DNA of 14,791 nucleotides from Oxalobacteraceae bacterium (GCA_003537575.1 DPRS01000021.1:26709-41499); one strand, 5' to 3'. Counted from the first letter of the stretch, positions 1-6,028 are shown. Made by a program: numbers and translations. Notes: generated by a model not told the origin, from the letters alone.

Positions 1-576
1 CTGTATTACGAAGAACATTACCGCACCCGTCAGCTGGGAGGATTTGTATTGCTGATCATTTCGGCGGCGGTCGGCTTCCTGTTGTGGTACTCGGTCAGCC
101 GTGATGCCGCGCAAATCCAGCCGCTGGTGCCGGCCTTGCAAAGCTGGTGGATGAAAATCCACGTGCCGGCCAATTTCATCGGCTACGGCACCTTTGCCCT
201 GGCGGCGATGGTGTCGGTCGCCTATCTGCTGAAATCCAAGGGCATTCTGGCCGACCGGTTGCCGTCGCTGGAATTGCTGGATGACGTGATGTACAAGGCG
301 ATTGCGGTGGGTTTCGCGTTCTTTACGATCGCCACCATCCTCGGCGCCCTGTGGGCAGCCGAAGCCTGGGGCGGCTACTGGTCTTGGGATCCGAAAGAAA
401 CTTGGGCGCTGATCGTCTGGCTCAACTATGCAGCCTGGCTGCATATGCGGCTCATGAAAGGATTGCGCGGTCAGGTCGCCGCCTGGTGGGCGCTGGTAGG
501 TCTGCTGGTCACGACTTTTGCCTTCTTGGGCGTCAACATGTTCCTGTCGGGCCTTCATTCCTACGGGGAACTGTAA
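1..576 (+). CDS. ccsB: Cytochrome c biogenesis protein CcsB/CcsA (ResC type), 3' part
   Basis: This is the C-terminal 191 residues of the integral membrane partner of ResB/Ccs1 in system II cytochrome c maturation, which carries heme across the membrane and attaches it to apocytochromes in the periplasm. The reading frame is open from base 1, so the start lies outside the window; the in-frame TTG at 49 is internal. The family signature, a Trp-rich heme-handling (WWD) segment, is encoded at about 367-405 and reads WGGYWSWDPKETW. Candidate heme-ligand histidines flank it, encoded at 160-162 (in HVPANF) and 556-558 (in the terminal HSYGEL). Several hydrophobic segments alternate with short loops as expected for this polytopic family. 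In other betaproteobacteria resB normally lies directly upstream; it is not visible here. The assignment is secure; the symbol differs between databases (ccsA, ccsB, resC). Confidence 0.93.
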   Translation: MYYEEHYRTRQLGGFVLLIISAAVGFLLWYSVSRDAAQIQPLVPALQSWWMKIHVPANFIGYGTFALAAMVSVAYLLKSKGILADRLPSLELLDDVMYKAIAVGFAFFTIATILGALWAAEAWGGYWSWDPKETWALIVWLNYAAWLHMRLMKGLRGQVAAWWALVGLLVTTFAFLGVNMFLSGLHSYGEL

Positions 577-595
577 AAAGTTTTTCAATGCTGAT

Positions 596-620
596 GGAAT
601 AATTCGGTAGTCCCGGTTGT
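596..620 (+). promoter_or_regulatory. Possible ECF-type promoter ahead of the lipoprotein/sigma operon
   Basis: The sequence GGAATAA at 596-602 resembles the GGAA-type -35 element used by many ECF sigma factors. A CGGTTG stretch at 614-619 lies roughly where the -10 element would be. ECF sigma factors commonly transcribe their own operon, and the sigma gene starts at 1072, so such a promoter is expected here. The -10 match is poor and the assignment rests mainly on position. An unrelated sigma70 promoter is equally possible. Confidence 0.25.
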
Positions 621-627
621 TTACAAG

Positions 628-652
628 GGGCGCGGCGACAATTGCCGCGCCC
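628..652 (+). repeat. GC-rich perfect hairpin between ccsB and the lipoprotein gene
   Basis: Two perfect 9-base arms, GGGCGCGGC (628-636) and GCCGCGCCC (644-652), enclose a 7-base loop. The hairpin lies 51 bases after the ccsB stop codon and 25 bases before the lipoprotein start. No T-run follows it on either strand, so it is not a classical intrinsic terminator. It could end ccsB transcription in another way, stabilise the mRNA end, or sit in the leader of the next operon. The structure is directly visible; the role is unknown. Confidence 0.55.
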
Positions 653-677
653 TGACCAACCCAAAAGCGAGGACTTC

Positions 678-1058
678 ATGAAATCCATATCTGCCGTTTT
701 CTCCATTTTTCTGGCTGCGCTGCTGGCAGCCTGCGCTTCCATGGCTGGTGTCCAGGCTCCGGTCAAGACCAGTGATGGCGTGCTGACCAATCAGGCTGGC
801 ATGACTCTCTACACTTTCGACCGCGACAGCGGTGACAAGAGCGCCTGCAACGGCCCTTGTGCCACCAACTGGCCACCGCTCACCGCCAAGGCGGGCGACA
901 AGCCTTCGGGCGACTATACGGTCATTGCCCGGGACGATGGCTCGAAACAATGGGCTTACAAGGGCAAGCCGCTGTATACATGGGTCAAGGACCAGAAGCC
1001 GGGCGACAAGACGGGCGATGGCTTTCTCAACAATCAGTGGCACGTCGCCAAGCCCTGA
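678..1058 (+). CDS. Small lipoprotein of the COG4315 / Lipoprotein_15 repeat family
   Basis: A 126-residue exported lipoprotein of unknown biochemical function. The signal peptide ends in a lipobox (LLAAC) with the lipidated Cys at residue 19. Ala at the +2 position suggests sorting to the outer membrane. The mature part carries the family's repeat signature twice: first YTFDRDSGDKSACNGPCATN followed by WPPL, then a second, degenerate copy around YKGKPLYTWVKDQKPGD. The first copy holds two Cys that could form a disulfide or bind a ligand. ATG at 678 was chosen over the upstream in-frame ATG at 642 because it gives a proper signal peptide and has GAGGA at 669-673. It lies 13 bases before the sigma factor gene and is probably co-transcribed with it. 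Family assignment is confident; no function should be assumed. Confidence 0.85.
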   Translation: MKSISAVFSIFLAALLAACASMAGVQAPVKTSDGVLTNQAGMTLYTFDRDSGDKSACNGPCATNWPPLTAKAGDKPSGDYTVIARDDGSKQWAYKGKPLYTWVKDQKPGDKTGDGFLNNQWHVAKP

Positions 1059-1071
1059 GAGCGCGATAGCC

Positions 1072-1590
1072 ATGCTCGATTTCTCCCAGGAATTGGCATT
1101 GCAGATCCCACGCTTGCGGCGCTATGCCCGGGCGCTGACCCGCAATGCGGCCTGGGCCGATGATCTCGTGCAGGATACGCTGGAGCGGGCGCTCCGGCGG
1201 CGCTGGCTGTTCCGTATCCAGGGGAATCTGGTGCCGTGGCTGATGACCATCCTGTATCGCCTGTACCTGAATGAAGCTGCACGCAATTCCAGACAGCAGG
1301 ATCAAGCCATGGATGCGGTAGCGGTAATGCCGGAATCCGCCGGCACGGATGATTATGGCTGGCAGATCGACATGGAGCGAGCGCTGGCGTGCCTGACTCC
1401 CGAGCACCGGGCTGTGGTGGTGCTGGTGGGCCTGGAGCAGATGAGTTATCACGAGGCTGCACAGATTCTCGACGTGCCGGCCGGGACGGTCATGTCGCGC
1501 CTGGCGCGCGCTCGCAGTCAACTGCGCGCGATACTGTCAGGACAGACGGAAATGTCCGCCACGCCAGCCTATTTAAGCAGGGTCAAGTGA
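1072..1590 (+). CDS. ECF-family RNA polymerase sigma factor
   Basis: A 172-residue sigma-70 family protein with only the two core regions of ECF sigma factors. Region 2 (about residues 10-75) includes the polymerase-binding stretch ADDLVQDTLERAL and the promoter-melting helix around PWLMTILYRLYLN. Region 4 (about 103-153) carries the -35-recognising helix-turn-helix around MSYHEAAQILDVPAGTVMSR. The frame is open upstream into the lipoprotein gene, but ATG 1072 gives the expected family length and avoids overlap; the ribosome binding site is weak. One base separates its stop codon from the next start, so it is translationally linked to the adjacent anti-sigma factor that presumably controls it. 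The ECF subgroup cannot be fixed by eye. The neighbourhood suggests an envelope or redox stress regulon. Confidence 0.93.
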   Translation: MLDFSQELALQIPRLRRYARALTRNAAWADDLVQDTLERALRRRWLFRIQGNLVPWLMTILYRLYLNEAARNSRQQDQAMDAVAVMPESAGTDDYGWQIDMERALACLTPEHRAVVVLVGLEQMSYHEAAQILDVPAGTVMSRLARARSQLRAILSGQTEMSATPAYLSRVK

Positions 1591-1591
1591 A

Positions 1592-2347
1592 ATGACGACA
1601 CCGATCGGCGAAATGGATTTGCATGCCTATGTCGATGGGCAGCTCGATGCCGACCGGCGGGCGCAAGTCGAAGGCTATCTGGCGAGCCAGCCACAGGCAC
1701 GGGAACAGGTACGGCAATGGCGCGAACAGAACCAGGTCTTGCATCGCCTGTACGATGGCGTCATGAATGAAGCAGTGCCCATGCAGCTGACTGCGGTCCT
1801 GAAACCGCAGCCGATGATGCGTTCGCTGGCAGCCGGAATTGCCTGCCTGGCATGTGGCCTGCTCGCCGGCTGGTTCGCACATGGGGTTCTGGCGCCGCCA
1901 CAGGCAGCGTCCGGTCCCGCGACATTTGCCAGGAACGCGCTGGCGGCGCATGTGCTGTTCGTGGCGGAAAAGCGCCATCCGGTGGAAGTGTCGGTGGAGC
2001 AGCAGGGGCATTTGCTGGCCTGGCTATCCAAGCGGCTCAATGCACCGATCCGCGCTCCCAATCTGCAGCATCAGGGATTTTCCCTGCTTGGCGGACGCCT
2101 GTTGCCTGGAGAGGAAGGGCCGCTGGCCCAATTGATGTACGAGTCGGCAGCCGGCGAACGGCTGACTTTGACGGTCAGGCATACAATAGGGCAGCAGCCG
2201 GAAGGTGGATTTCAGTTACTGGAGAAAAACGGTAATGCCGTGTTTTACTGGATCGATCGGCATTATGGGTATGCCTTGTCCGGCAGCATGACCAAGTCTC
2301 GCATGCTGGAAGTGGCGCAGGCCGTCCACGCCGGCCTGCAGCCGTGA
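1592..2347 (+). CDS. Single-pass membrane anti-sigma factor
   Basis: A 251-residue protein with an N-terminal cytoplasmic domain (about 1-75), one membrane helix (about 79-100) and a periplasmic sensor-like domain (about 115-251). The N-terminal stretch LHAYVDGQLD matches the start of zinc-finger-like anti-sigma domains (COG5662 type), which hold an ECF sigma factor at the membrane. The usual CxxC zinc pair is absent from the cytoplasmic part; the only nearby cysteines (85 and 88) lie inside the membrane helix, so zinc-dependent redox sensing is unlikely. The periplasmic part carries the conserved AWLSKRLNAPIRAP, GGRLLP and YGYALSG segments that I recognise from many betaproteobacterial anti-sigma proteins. 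It starts one base after the sigma gene's stop codon, so the pair is almost certainly cognate. The signal it senses is unknown. Confidence 0.85.
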   Translation: MTTPIGEMDLHAYVDGQLDADRRAQVEGYLASQPQAREQVRQWREQNQVLHRLYDGVMNEAVPMQLTAVLKPQPMMRSLAAGIACLACGLLAGWFAHGVLAPPQAASGPATFARNALAAHVLFVAEKRHPVEVSVEQQGHLLAWLSKRLNAPIRAPNLQHQGFSLLGGRLLPGEEGPLAQLMYESAAGERLTLTVRHTIGQQPEGGFQLLEKNGNAVFYWIDRHYGYALSGSMTKSRMLEVAQAVHAGLQP

Positions 2348-2384
2348 ATCACCTTGTAAGGTTTGAAGTAGGATAATCGACTAT

Positions 2385-2398
2385 GCTGCATCTGCAGC
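2385..2398. promoter_or_regulatory. Palindrome upstream of msrP, candidate operator
   Basis: GCTGCA and its exact complement TGCAGC are separated by two bases, giving a 14-base palindrome 25 bases before the msrP start codon. The two-base spacer is too tight for an RNA hairpin, so a protein-binding site is the more natural reading. It lies in the 75-base gap between the anti-sigma gene and msrP. Chance occurrence is possible. A GATAAT box (2372-2377) lies just upstream, but no convincing -35 box accompanies it. Confidence 0.25.
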
Positions 2399-2422
2399 CA
2401 AGCAAGCGATGATGGAGCCCCC

Positions 2423-3403
2423 ATGTTGATCAAGCAAAACCCCAATGGCGTCGAGCGGCCGTTTGCCTCCGAAATCACGCCGCGCGAAGTATTCGAGTCA
2501 CGCCGCCAGTTCATTCAGCAATTGGCGCTGGGAACGATTGCCGGCAGTGCCTTGCTTGAAATGGCGACGCGCGAGGCGTTTGCTCAGTCCGCCTCCTCCC
2601 AGAAACTCGCCACCAAACGGAATGCGACGTATGTACTGATGGACAAGCCGACCGACTATAAGGATGCCACCGGCTACAACAATTTCTATGAATTCGGCAC
2701 CGACAAGACCGATCCGGTGAGATATGCCGGTTCGCTCAGGACCAGCCAGTGGACGGTGGCCATCGAGGGCGAGGTCAACAAGCCGCAGGTCATCGATATC
2801 GATGGATTGCGCAAGCTGGCGCCGCTGGAAGAACGGATTTATCGCCTGCGCTGTGTCGAAGGCTGGTCGATGGTGATTCCATGGGTCGGCTATTCGCTGT
2901 CGGAACTGATCAAGAAAGTCGAGCCGAACGGCAATGCCAGATACATCGAATTCACGACGCTGGCCGACAAGCCGCAAATGCCGGGTCTGGGCAGTCCCGT
3001 GCTGGATTGGCCCTACGTCGAAGGTTTGCGCCTCGATGAGGCCAAACATCCATTGACGCTGCTGGCTCTGGGAATGTATGGCGAAGTCTTGCCCAACCAG
3101 AATGGTGCGCCGGTGCGAGTCGTGGTGCCCTGGAAGTATGGCTTCAAGTCGGCCAAGTCGATCGTCAAAATCCGTTTCACCCGCGACCAGCCGAAAACCG
3201 CCTGGAACCTGGCGGCGCCGGGAGAATACGGCTTTTATGCCAACGTCAATCCGGGCGTCGACCATCCGCGCTGGTCGCAGTCCAGCGAACGCCGCATCGG
3301 TGAAGACAGCTTTTTTACCCGCAAGCGCAAGACCCTGATGTTCAACGGCTATGGCGAAGTGACTTCGCTGTATGCCGGCATGGATTTGCGCAAACTTTAC
3401 TGA
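2423..3403 (+). CDS. msrP: Protein-methionine-sulfoxide reductase catalytic subunit MsrP (YedY)
   Basis: Periplasmic molybdenum enzyme that reduces methionine sulfoxide in oxidised envelope proteins, receiving electrons from the membrane protein MsrQ. The 326-residue length fits the family. A twin-arginine signal is visible at residues 26-32 (SRRQFIQ) followed by a hydrophobic stretch and AFAQS, consistent with export of the folded cofactor-loaded protein through Tat. The molybdopterin-ligating cysteine is C144 in RLRCVEGWSM, and the conserved NNFYEFG segment lies near residue 86. ATG 2423 is preceded by GGAG at 2414-2417. msrQ follows 29 bases after the stop codon, and the two form the usual msrPQ operon. 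The ECF sigma/anti-sigma pair directly upstream may control it, but this is inferred from position. Confidence 0.96.
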   Translation: MLIKQNPNGVERPFASEITPREVFESRRQFIQQLALGTIAGSALLEMATREAFAQSASSQKLATKRNATYVLMDKPTDYKDATGYNNFYEFGTDKTDPVRYAGSLRTSQWTVAIEGEVNKPQVIDIDGLRKLAPLEERIYRLRCVEGWSMVIPWVGYSLSELIKKVEPNGNARYIEFTTLADKPQMPGLGSPVLDWPYVEGLRLDEAKHPLTLLALGMYGEVLPNQNGAPVRVVVPWKYGFKSAKSIVKIRFTRDQPKTAWNLAAPGEYGFYANVNPGVDHPRWSQSSERRIGEDSFFTRKRKTLMFNGYGEVTSLYAGMDLRKLY

Positions 3404-3432
3404 GCGAATTTTACTGAAGAAGGAAAGCGTTG

Positions 3433-4068
3433 ATGTTCCAGCCTGCGCCCAGACAATTACAGGTCATCAAAATCATTGTGTTCCTGGCGGCGCTGCTGCC
3501 GCTGGCGCGGCTGGTCTGGTTCGGCTTTACCGACCGGCTCGGTGCCAATCCGATCGAATTCATCACCCGCAGCACCGGCGACTGGACCTTGTATTTCCTC
3601 TGTCTGACGCTGGCCGTGACGCCGCTGCGCCGCCTCTTGCAATGGCCCTGGCTGATCAGGCTGCGGCGCATGCTGGGCCTGTTCTGTTTTTTCTATGCCG
3701 TTATGCACTTCACCACTTTTCTTTGGTTCGACCATTTTTTCGACCTCGGGGAAATGTGGCGCGATGTGCTCAAGCGCCCATTCATCGCTGTCGGCTTCAC
3801 GACCTTCGTCCTGCTGATTCCGCTGGCGATCACCAGCAGTAATGCGATGGTCAGGCGTTTGGGCGGCAAGCACTGGCAACAGTTGCATCGCCTGATTTAC
3901 CTGATCGCTCCGCTGGGCATTCTGCACTTCTGGTGGATGAAGGCGGGGAAGAATGATTTCGCCGAGCCCATCGTGTTCGGCGTGATCGTGGCCATCCTGC
4001 TCGGGATGCGGCTGTACTGGCGTTTCATGCAAAACGGGGCGCGGCCCTTGCGAGCTACGCCCCGTTAA
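3433..4068 (+). CDS. msrQ: MsrQ (YedZ), heme-binding membrane subunit of the MsrPQ system
   Basis: Inner-membrane cytochrome b of the ferric reductase-like family that takes electrons from the quinone pool or flavin donors and passes them to MsrP. The 211-residue protein shows about six hydrophobic helices. Histidines 92 (AVMHFTT), 152 (QLHRLIY) and 165 (GILHFWW) match the conserved heme-ligand positions known in E. coli MsrQ. I chose ATG 3433, with AAGGA at 3420-3424. A TTG directly before it at 3430 would add one residue and cannot be excluded. The gene lies immediately downstream of msrP and converges with lysA, whose terminator-like hairpin overlaps the last codons of msrQ. Confidence 0.95.
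   Translation: MFQPAPRQLQVIKIIVFLAALLPLARLVWFGFTDRLGANPIEFITRSTGDWTLYFLCLTLAVTPLRRLLQWPWLIRLRRMLGLFCFFYAVMHFTTFLWFDHFFDLGEMWRDVLKRPFIAVGFTTFVLLIPLAITSSNAMVRRLGGKHWQQLHRLIYLIAPLGILHFWWMKAGKNDFAEPIVFGVIVAILLGMRLYWRFMQNGARPLRATPR
4031..4066 (-). terminator. Terminator-like hairpin for lysA, inside the 3' end of msrQ
   Basis: A perfect 9-base inverted repeat, AACGGGGCG (4033-4041) and CGCCCCGTT (4058-4066), has a 16-base loop. Read on the minus strand it lies 33 bases past the lysA stop codon and runs into TTTT (4034-4031), as expected for a modest intrinsic terminator. The same repeat covers the last coding bases of msrQ on the plus strand, where no T-run follows, so any effect on msrQ transcription would be weaker. 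Confidence 0.5.
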
Positions 4069-4099
4069 ACAAGCCTGCGGCCTCTCGCCGCTTTCCCGC

Positions 4100-5383
4100 T
4101 TACGCCAGCAATTTCTCCTGCGCGAACAGTTGCTCAGGCAATTCGCGCGGGCGCACCAGGTGCATTTCCGTGCCATCGACGATGACTTCGGCGGCGCGGC
4201 CGCGGGTATTGTAGTTGGACGACATGGTCATGCCGTAGGCGCCGGCCGAGAGAATCGCCAGCAAGTCGCCTTGCTCGATCGCCAGTGCGCGCCCGCGCGC
4301 CAGCCAGTCGCCCGATTCGCATACCGGCCCGACTATGTCATAAATGCTGGCGCTGCCTTCGCGCTGGCGCACGGCTTGCACACCATGCCAGGCTTCATAC
4401 ATGGCCGGGCGCATCAGGTCGTTCATGGCGGCGTCGACGATGGCGAAATTCTTGGCGCCGCCATGCTTGAGATATTGCACCTCGGTCAGCAGAATGCCGG
4501 CATTGCCGACGATCGAGCGCCCCGGCTCGAACAAGACCGTGATCGGCGCATTGCCGTGACGCGCTGCGCGCCAGGCATCGATGCGGGCAAACAGCCGGCC
4601 GAGATAATCGCCGACCGCCACCGGCTGGTCCTGATCGTAGACGATGCCGATGCCACCGCCAATGTCGAGATGATGAATGGCGATGCCTTCGTCGGTGAGC
4701 GTATCGACCAGCTCGATCAGCTTGTCGAGCGCTTCCAGCAGCGGCGCATCATCCAGCAATTGCGAACCGATGTGGCAATCGATGCCGGTGACGCGGATAT
4801 GCGGCAGGCCGGCGGCGATGCGGTAAATCTCCAGCGCTTCCTCGAAGGCCACGCCGAATTTGTTTTCCTTCAGCCCGGTCGAGATGTAGGGATGGGTCTT
4901 AGGATCGACATTCGGGTTGACGCGCAGCGATACCGGCGCCTGCTTGCCGAGCTCGCTGGCGACTTCGTTCAGGCGCTGCAGTTCCGGCAACGATTCGACA
5001 TTGAAGCACAGGATATCGTGCGACAGCGCCAGGCGCATTTCCTCGCGCGACTTGCCCACGCCAGAGAAAATCACCTTGCGCGGGTCGCCGCCGGCAGCCA
5101 GCACGCGCAGCAGTTCGCCGCCGGAGACGATGTCGAAGCCCGAACCCTGCCGTGCCAGCAGGTTCAGCACCGCCAGGTTGGAATTGGATTTCACCGAATA
5201 GCAGACCAGCGCCGTCTTGCTGTTGCGGCCATGCTTCTTGCAGGCGTCGGCGTAGGCAGCGTAGTTTTCCAGCAGGGCAGCCCTGGAATAGACATAGGTC
5301 GGAGTGCCGAAGCGCTGGGCAATTTCGGTCAGGGGCAGATTCTCGGCGCAGAGCACGCCGTTGCGGTAAGCAAAGTGCGACAT
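4100..5383 (-). CDS. lysA: Diaminopimelate decarboxylase
   Basis: Cytoplasmic PLP enzyme that decarboxylates meso-diaminopimelate to L-lysine, the last step of the lysine pathway. The 427-residue protein has the fold-type III alanine racemase-like barrel: K65 in YSVKSNSN forms the PLP Schiff base, HIGSQ is at 204-208, and the phosphate-binding glycine loop GGGIG is at 242-246. The C-terminal domain holds EPGR (286-289), the active-site CESGD (355-359) and AGAYGMTMSSNYN (380-392). The ATG lies 12 bases after the lptM stop codon with no clear ribosome binding site, so translation may depend on coupling to lptM. The pairing of a small GCGLKGPLYLP lipoprotein with a diaminopimelate gene is widely conserved; in E. 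coli the neighbour is dapF. Confidence 0.97.
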   Translation of the reverse strand: MSHFAYRNGVLCAENLPLTEIAQRFGTPTYVYSRAALLENYAAYADACKKHGRNSKTALVCYSVKSNSNLAVLNLLARQGSGFDIVSGGELLRVLAAGGDPRKVIFSGVGKSREEMRLALSHDILCFNVESLPELQRLNEVASELGKQAPVSLRVNPNVDPKTHPYISTGLKENKFGVAFEEALEIYRIAAGLPHIRVTGIDCHIGSQLLDDAPLLEALDKLIELVDTLTDEGIAIHHLDIGGGIGIVYDQDQPVAVGDYLGRLFARIDAWRAARHGNAPITVLFEPGRSIVGNAGILLTEVQYLKHGGAKNFAIVDAAMNDLMRPAMYEAWHGVQAVRQREGSASIYDIVGPVCESGDWLARGRALAIEQGDLLAILSAGAYGMTMSSNYNTRGRAAEVIVDGTEMHLVRPRELPEQLFAQEKLLA

Positions 5384-5395
5384 GACAATACAGGC

Positions 5396-5602
5396 TTATT
5401 TCGAAGGGGAGGAAGGAGTAACAATGGTTGTCGTCGTGACCGTTGTCGTTGTGGTCGGCACGCTTGCGGGCGCGGGTGTTGCAGCAGCCGGCCGGGTGGG
5501 CAGGTAGAGCGGCCCTTTCAGCCCGCAGCCGGCAAGCAGCAGGGGCAGGGTGGCAACCATGCCGCACAGCGCGCGGCGCGACAAAATAAAATGGGGCTTC
5601 AC
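5396..5602 (-). CDS. lptM: LptM (YifL)-type small lipoprotein with Thr-rich tail
   Basis: A short outer-membrane lipoprotein. The family signature is clear: lipobox LLAGC followed at once by GLKGPLYLP. In E. coli LptM assists oxidative maturation of the LPS translocon LptD. From the GTG at 5602 the protein is 68 residues with the lipidated Cys at 26 and a normal signal peptide (VKPHF, then SRR and a hydrophobic core). A GTG at 5614 would add four residues (IVIV type) and is equally free of a ribosome binding site; no usable ATG exists ahead of the signal peptide. After the signature the protein turns Pro/Ala-rich and then Thr-rich, with runs TTTTT and TTTT. It is upstream of lysA by 12 bases and divergent from cyaY, an arrangement also found in E. 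coli (cyaY, yifL, dapF). Confidence 0.85.
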   Translation of the reverse strand: MKPHFILSRRALCGMVATLPLLLAGCGLKGPLYLPTRPAAATPAPASVPTTTTTVTTTTIVTPSSPSK

Positions 5603-5624
5603 GATTACAATCACGGTTTATAGA
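5598..5624. promoter_or_regulatory. Possible overlapping divergent promoters of lptM-lysA and cyaY
   Basis: The AT-rich stretch around 5617-5624 can be read as a -10 box on both strands: TATAAA on the minus strand (5622-5617) towards lptM, and TATAGA on the plus strand (5619-5624) towards cyaY. A TTCACG at 5598-5603 could be a weak -35 for cyaY with a 15-base spacer. If the minus-strand box is used, transcription would begin close to the lptM GTG codons and the leader would be almost absent, matching the missing ribosome binding site. All of this is inference from short motifs. Confidence 0.25.
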
Positions 5625-5642
5625 AATGCATTGGAGTGTAGC

Positions 5643-5978
5643 ATGACCGAATCAGAATTCCTGGACTTGGCGGAAACCACCTTGGACGATCTCGAACGCA
5701 CGCTGGAAAACGCCGCCGAGGCCGCCGATCTGGATATCGAATGCAGCCGTGCCGGCAACGTGCTGGAAATCGAGCTCATCGATTTCGGCGCCAAAATCAT
5801 CATCAACAGCCAGGCGCCGATGCAGGAAATCTGGGTTGCCGCCCGCTCCGGCGGCTTCCATTACAAGCGTGCCGGTGAGTGCTGGCTGGATACCCGCAGC
5901 GGCGAGGAATTGTTTGCTGCACTGGGACGCCTGGTGGGCGAGCAAGCAGGTTGTGTTATCCGGCTCGATGCCGCCTGA
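5643..5978 (+). CDS. cyaY: CyaY, bacterial frataxin
   Basis: A 111-residue acidic cytoplasmic protein that binds iron and tunes iron-sulfur cluster assembly by interacting with the cysteine desulfurase IscS. The N-terminal helix is rich in Asp and Glu (for example AETTLDDLERTLEN), forming the acidic ridge. The beta-sheet core contains the conserved stretch LEIELIDFGAKIIINSQAP and the QEIWVAARSGGFHY segment with its invariant Trp. The length is normal for the family. ATG 5643 has GGAG at 5633-5636, six bases upstream; the longer open frame upstream has no support. It is divergent from lptM and converges with the PBP1A gene, 50 bases apart. Confidence 0.95.
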   Translation: MTESEFLDLAETTLDDLERTLENAAEAADLDIECSRAGNVLEIELIDFGAKIIINSQAPMQEIWVAARSGGFHYKRAGECWLDTRSGEELFAALGRLVGEQAGCVIRLDAA

Positions 5979-5994
5979 AAAGGAGTGGCGGGGG

Positions 5995-6016
5995 AAAAAG
6001 ACGCAAGGTCCGTCTT
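5995..6016 (-). terminator. Weak terminator-like hairpin after the PBP1A gene
   Basis: AAGACG (5998-6003) and CGTCTT (6011-6016) form a 6-base stem with a 7-base loop. On the minus strand the hairpin starts 13 bases past the PBP1A stop codon and its last T residues continue into a T-run (5999-5995). The stem is short and only partly GC-rich, so it would be a modest terminator. Confidence 0.4.
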
Positions 6017-6028
6017 GGACAGTCAGGC

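Noticed and set aside
576..586. AAAAAGTTTTT after the ccsB stop codon as terminator
   Set aside because: The one-base spacing cannot form an RNA hairpin and the arms contain only A and T.
642..677. Upstream in-frame ATG as start of the lipoprotein
   Set aside because: It would add a charged extension before the signal peptide and overlap the GC-rich hairpin; the ATG at 678 has a ribosome binding site and gives a standard lipoprotein signal.
2498..3265. Minus-strand open frame of 255 codons opposite msrP
   Set aside because: Lies wholly within the MsrP coding region, which has all its catalytic features; no independent evidence of coding.
4130..5623. Long plus-strand open frame of 497 codons opposite lysA and lptM
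   Set aside because: It is antisense to two clearly recognised genes, has no recognisable domain, is rich in Arg, Gln and His as expected from reading GC-rich codons backwards, and lacks a plausible promoter or ribosome binding site.
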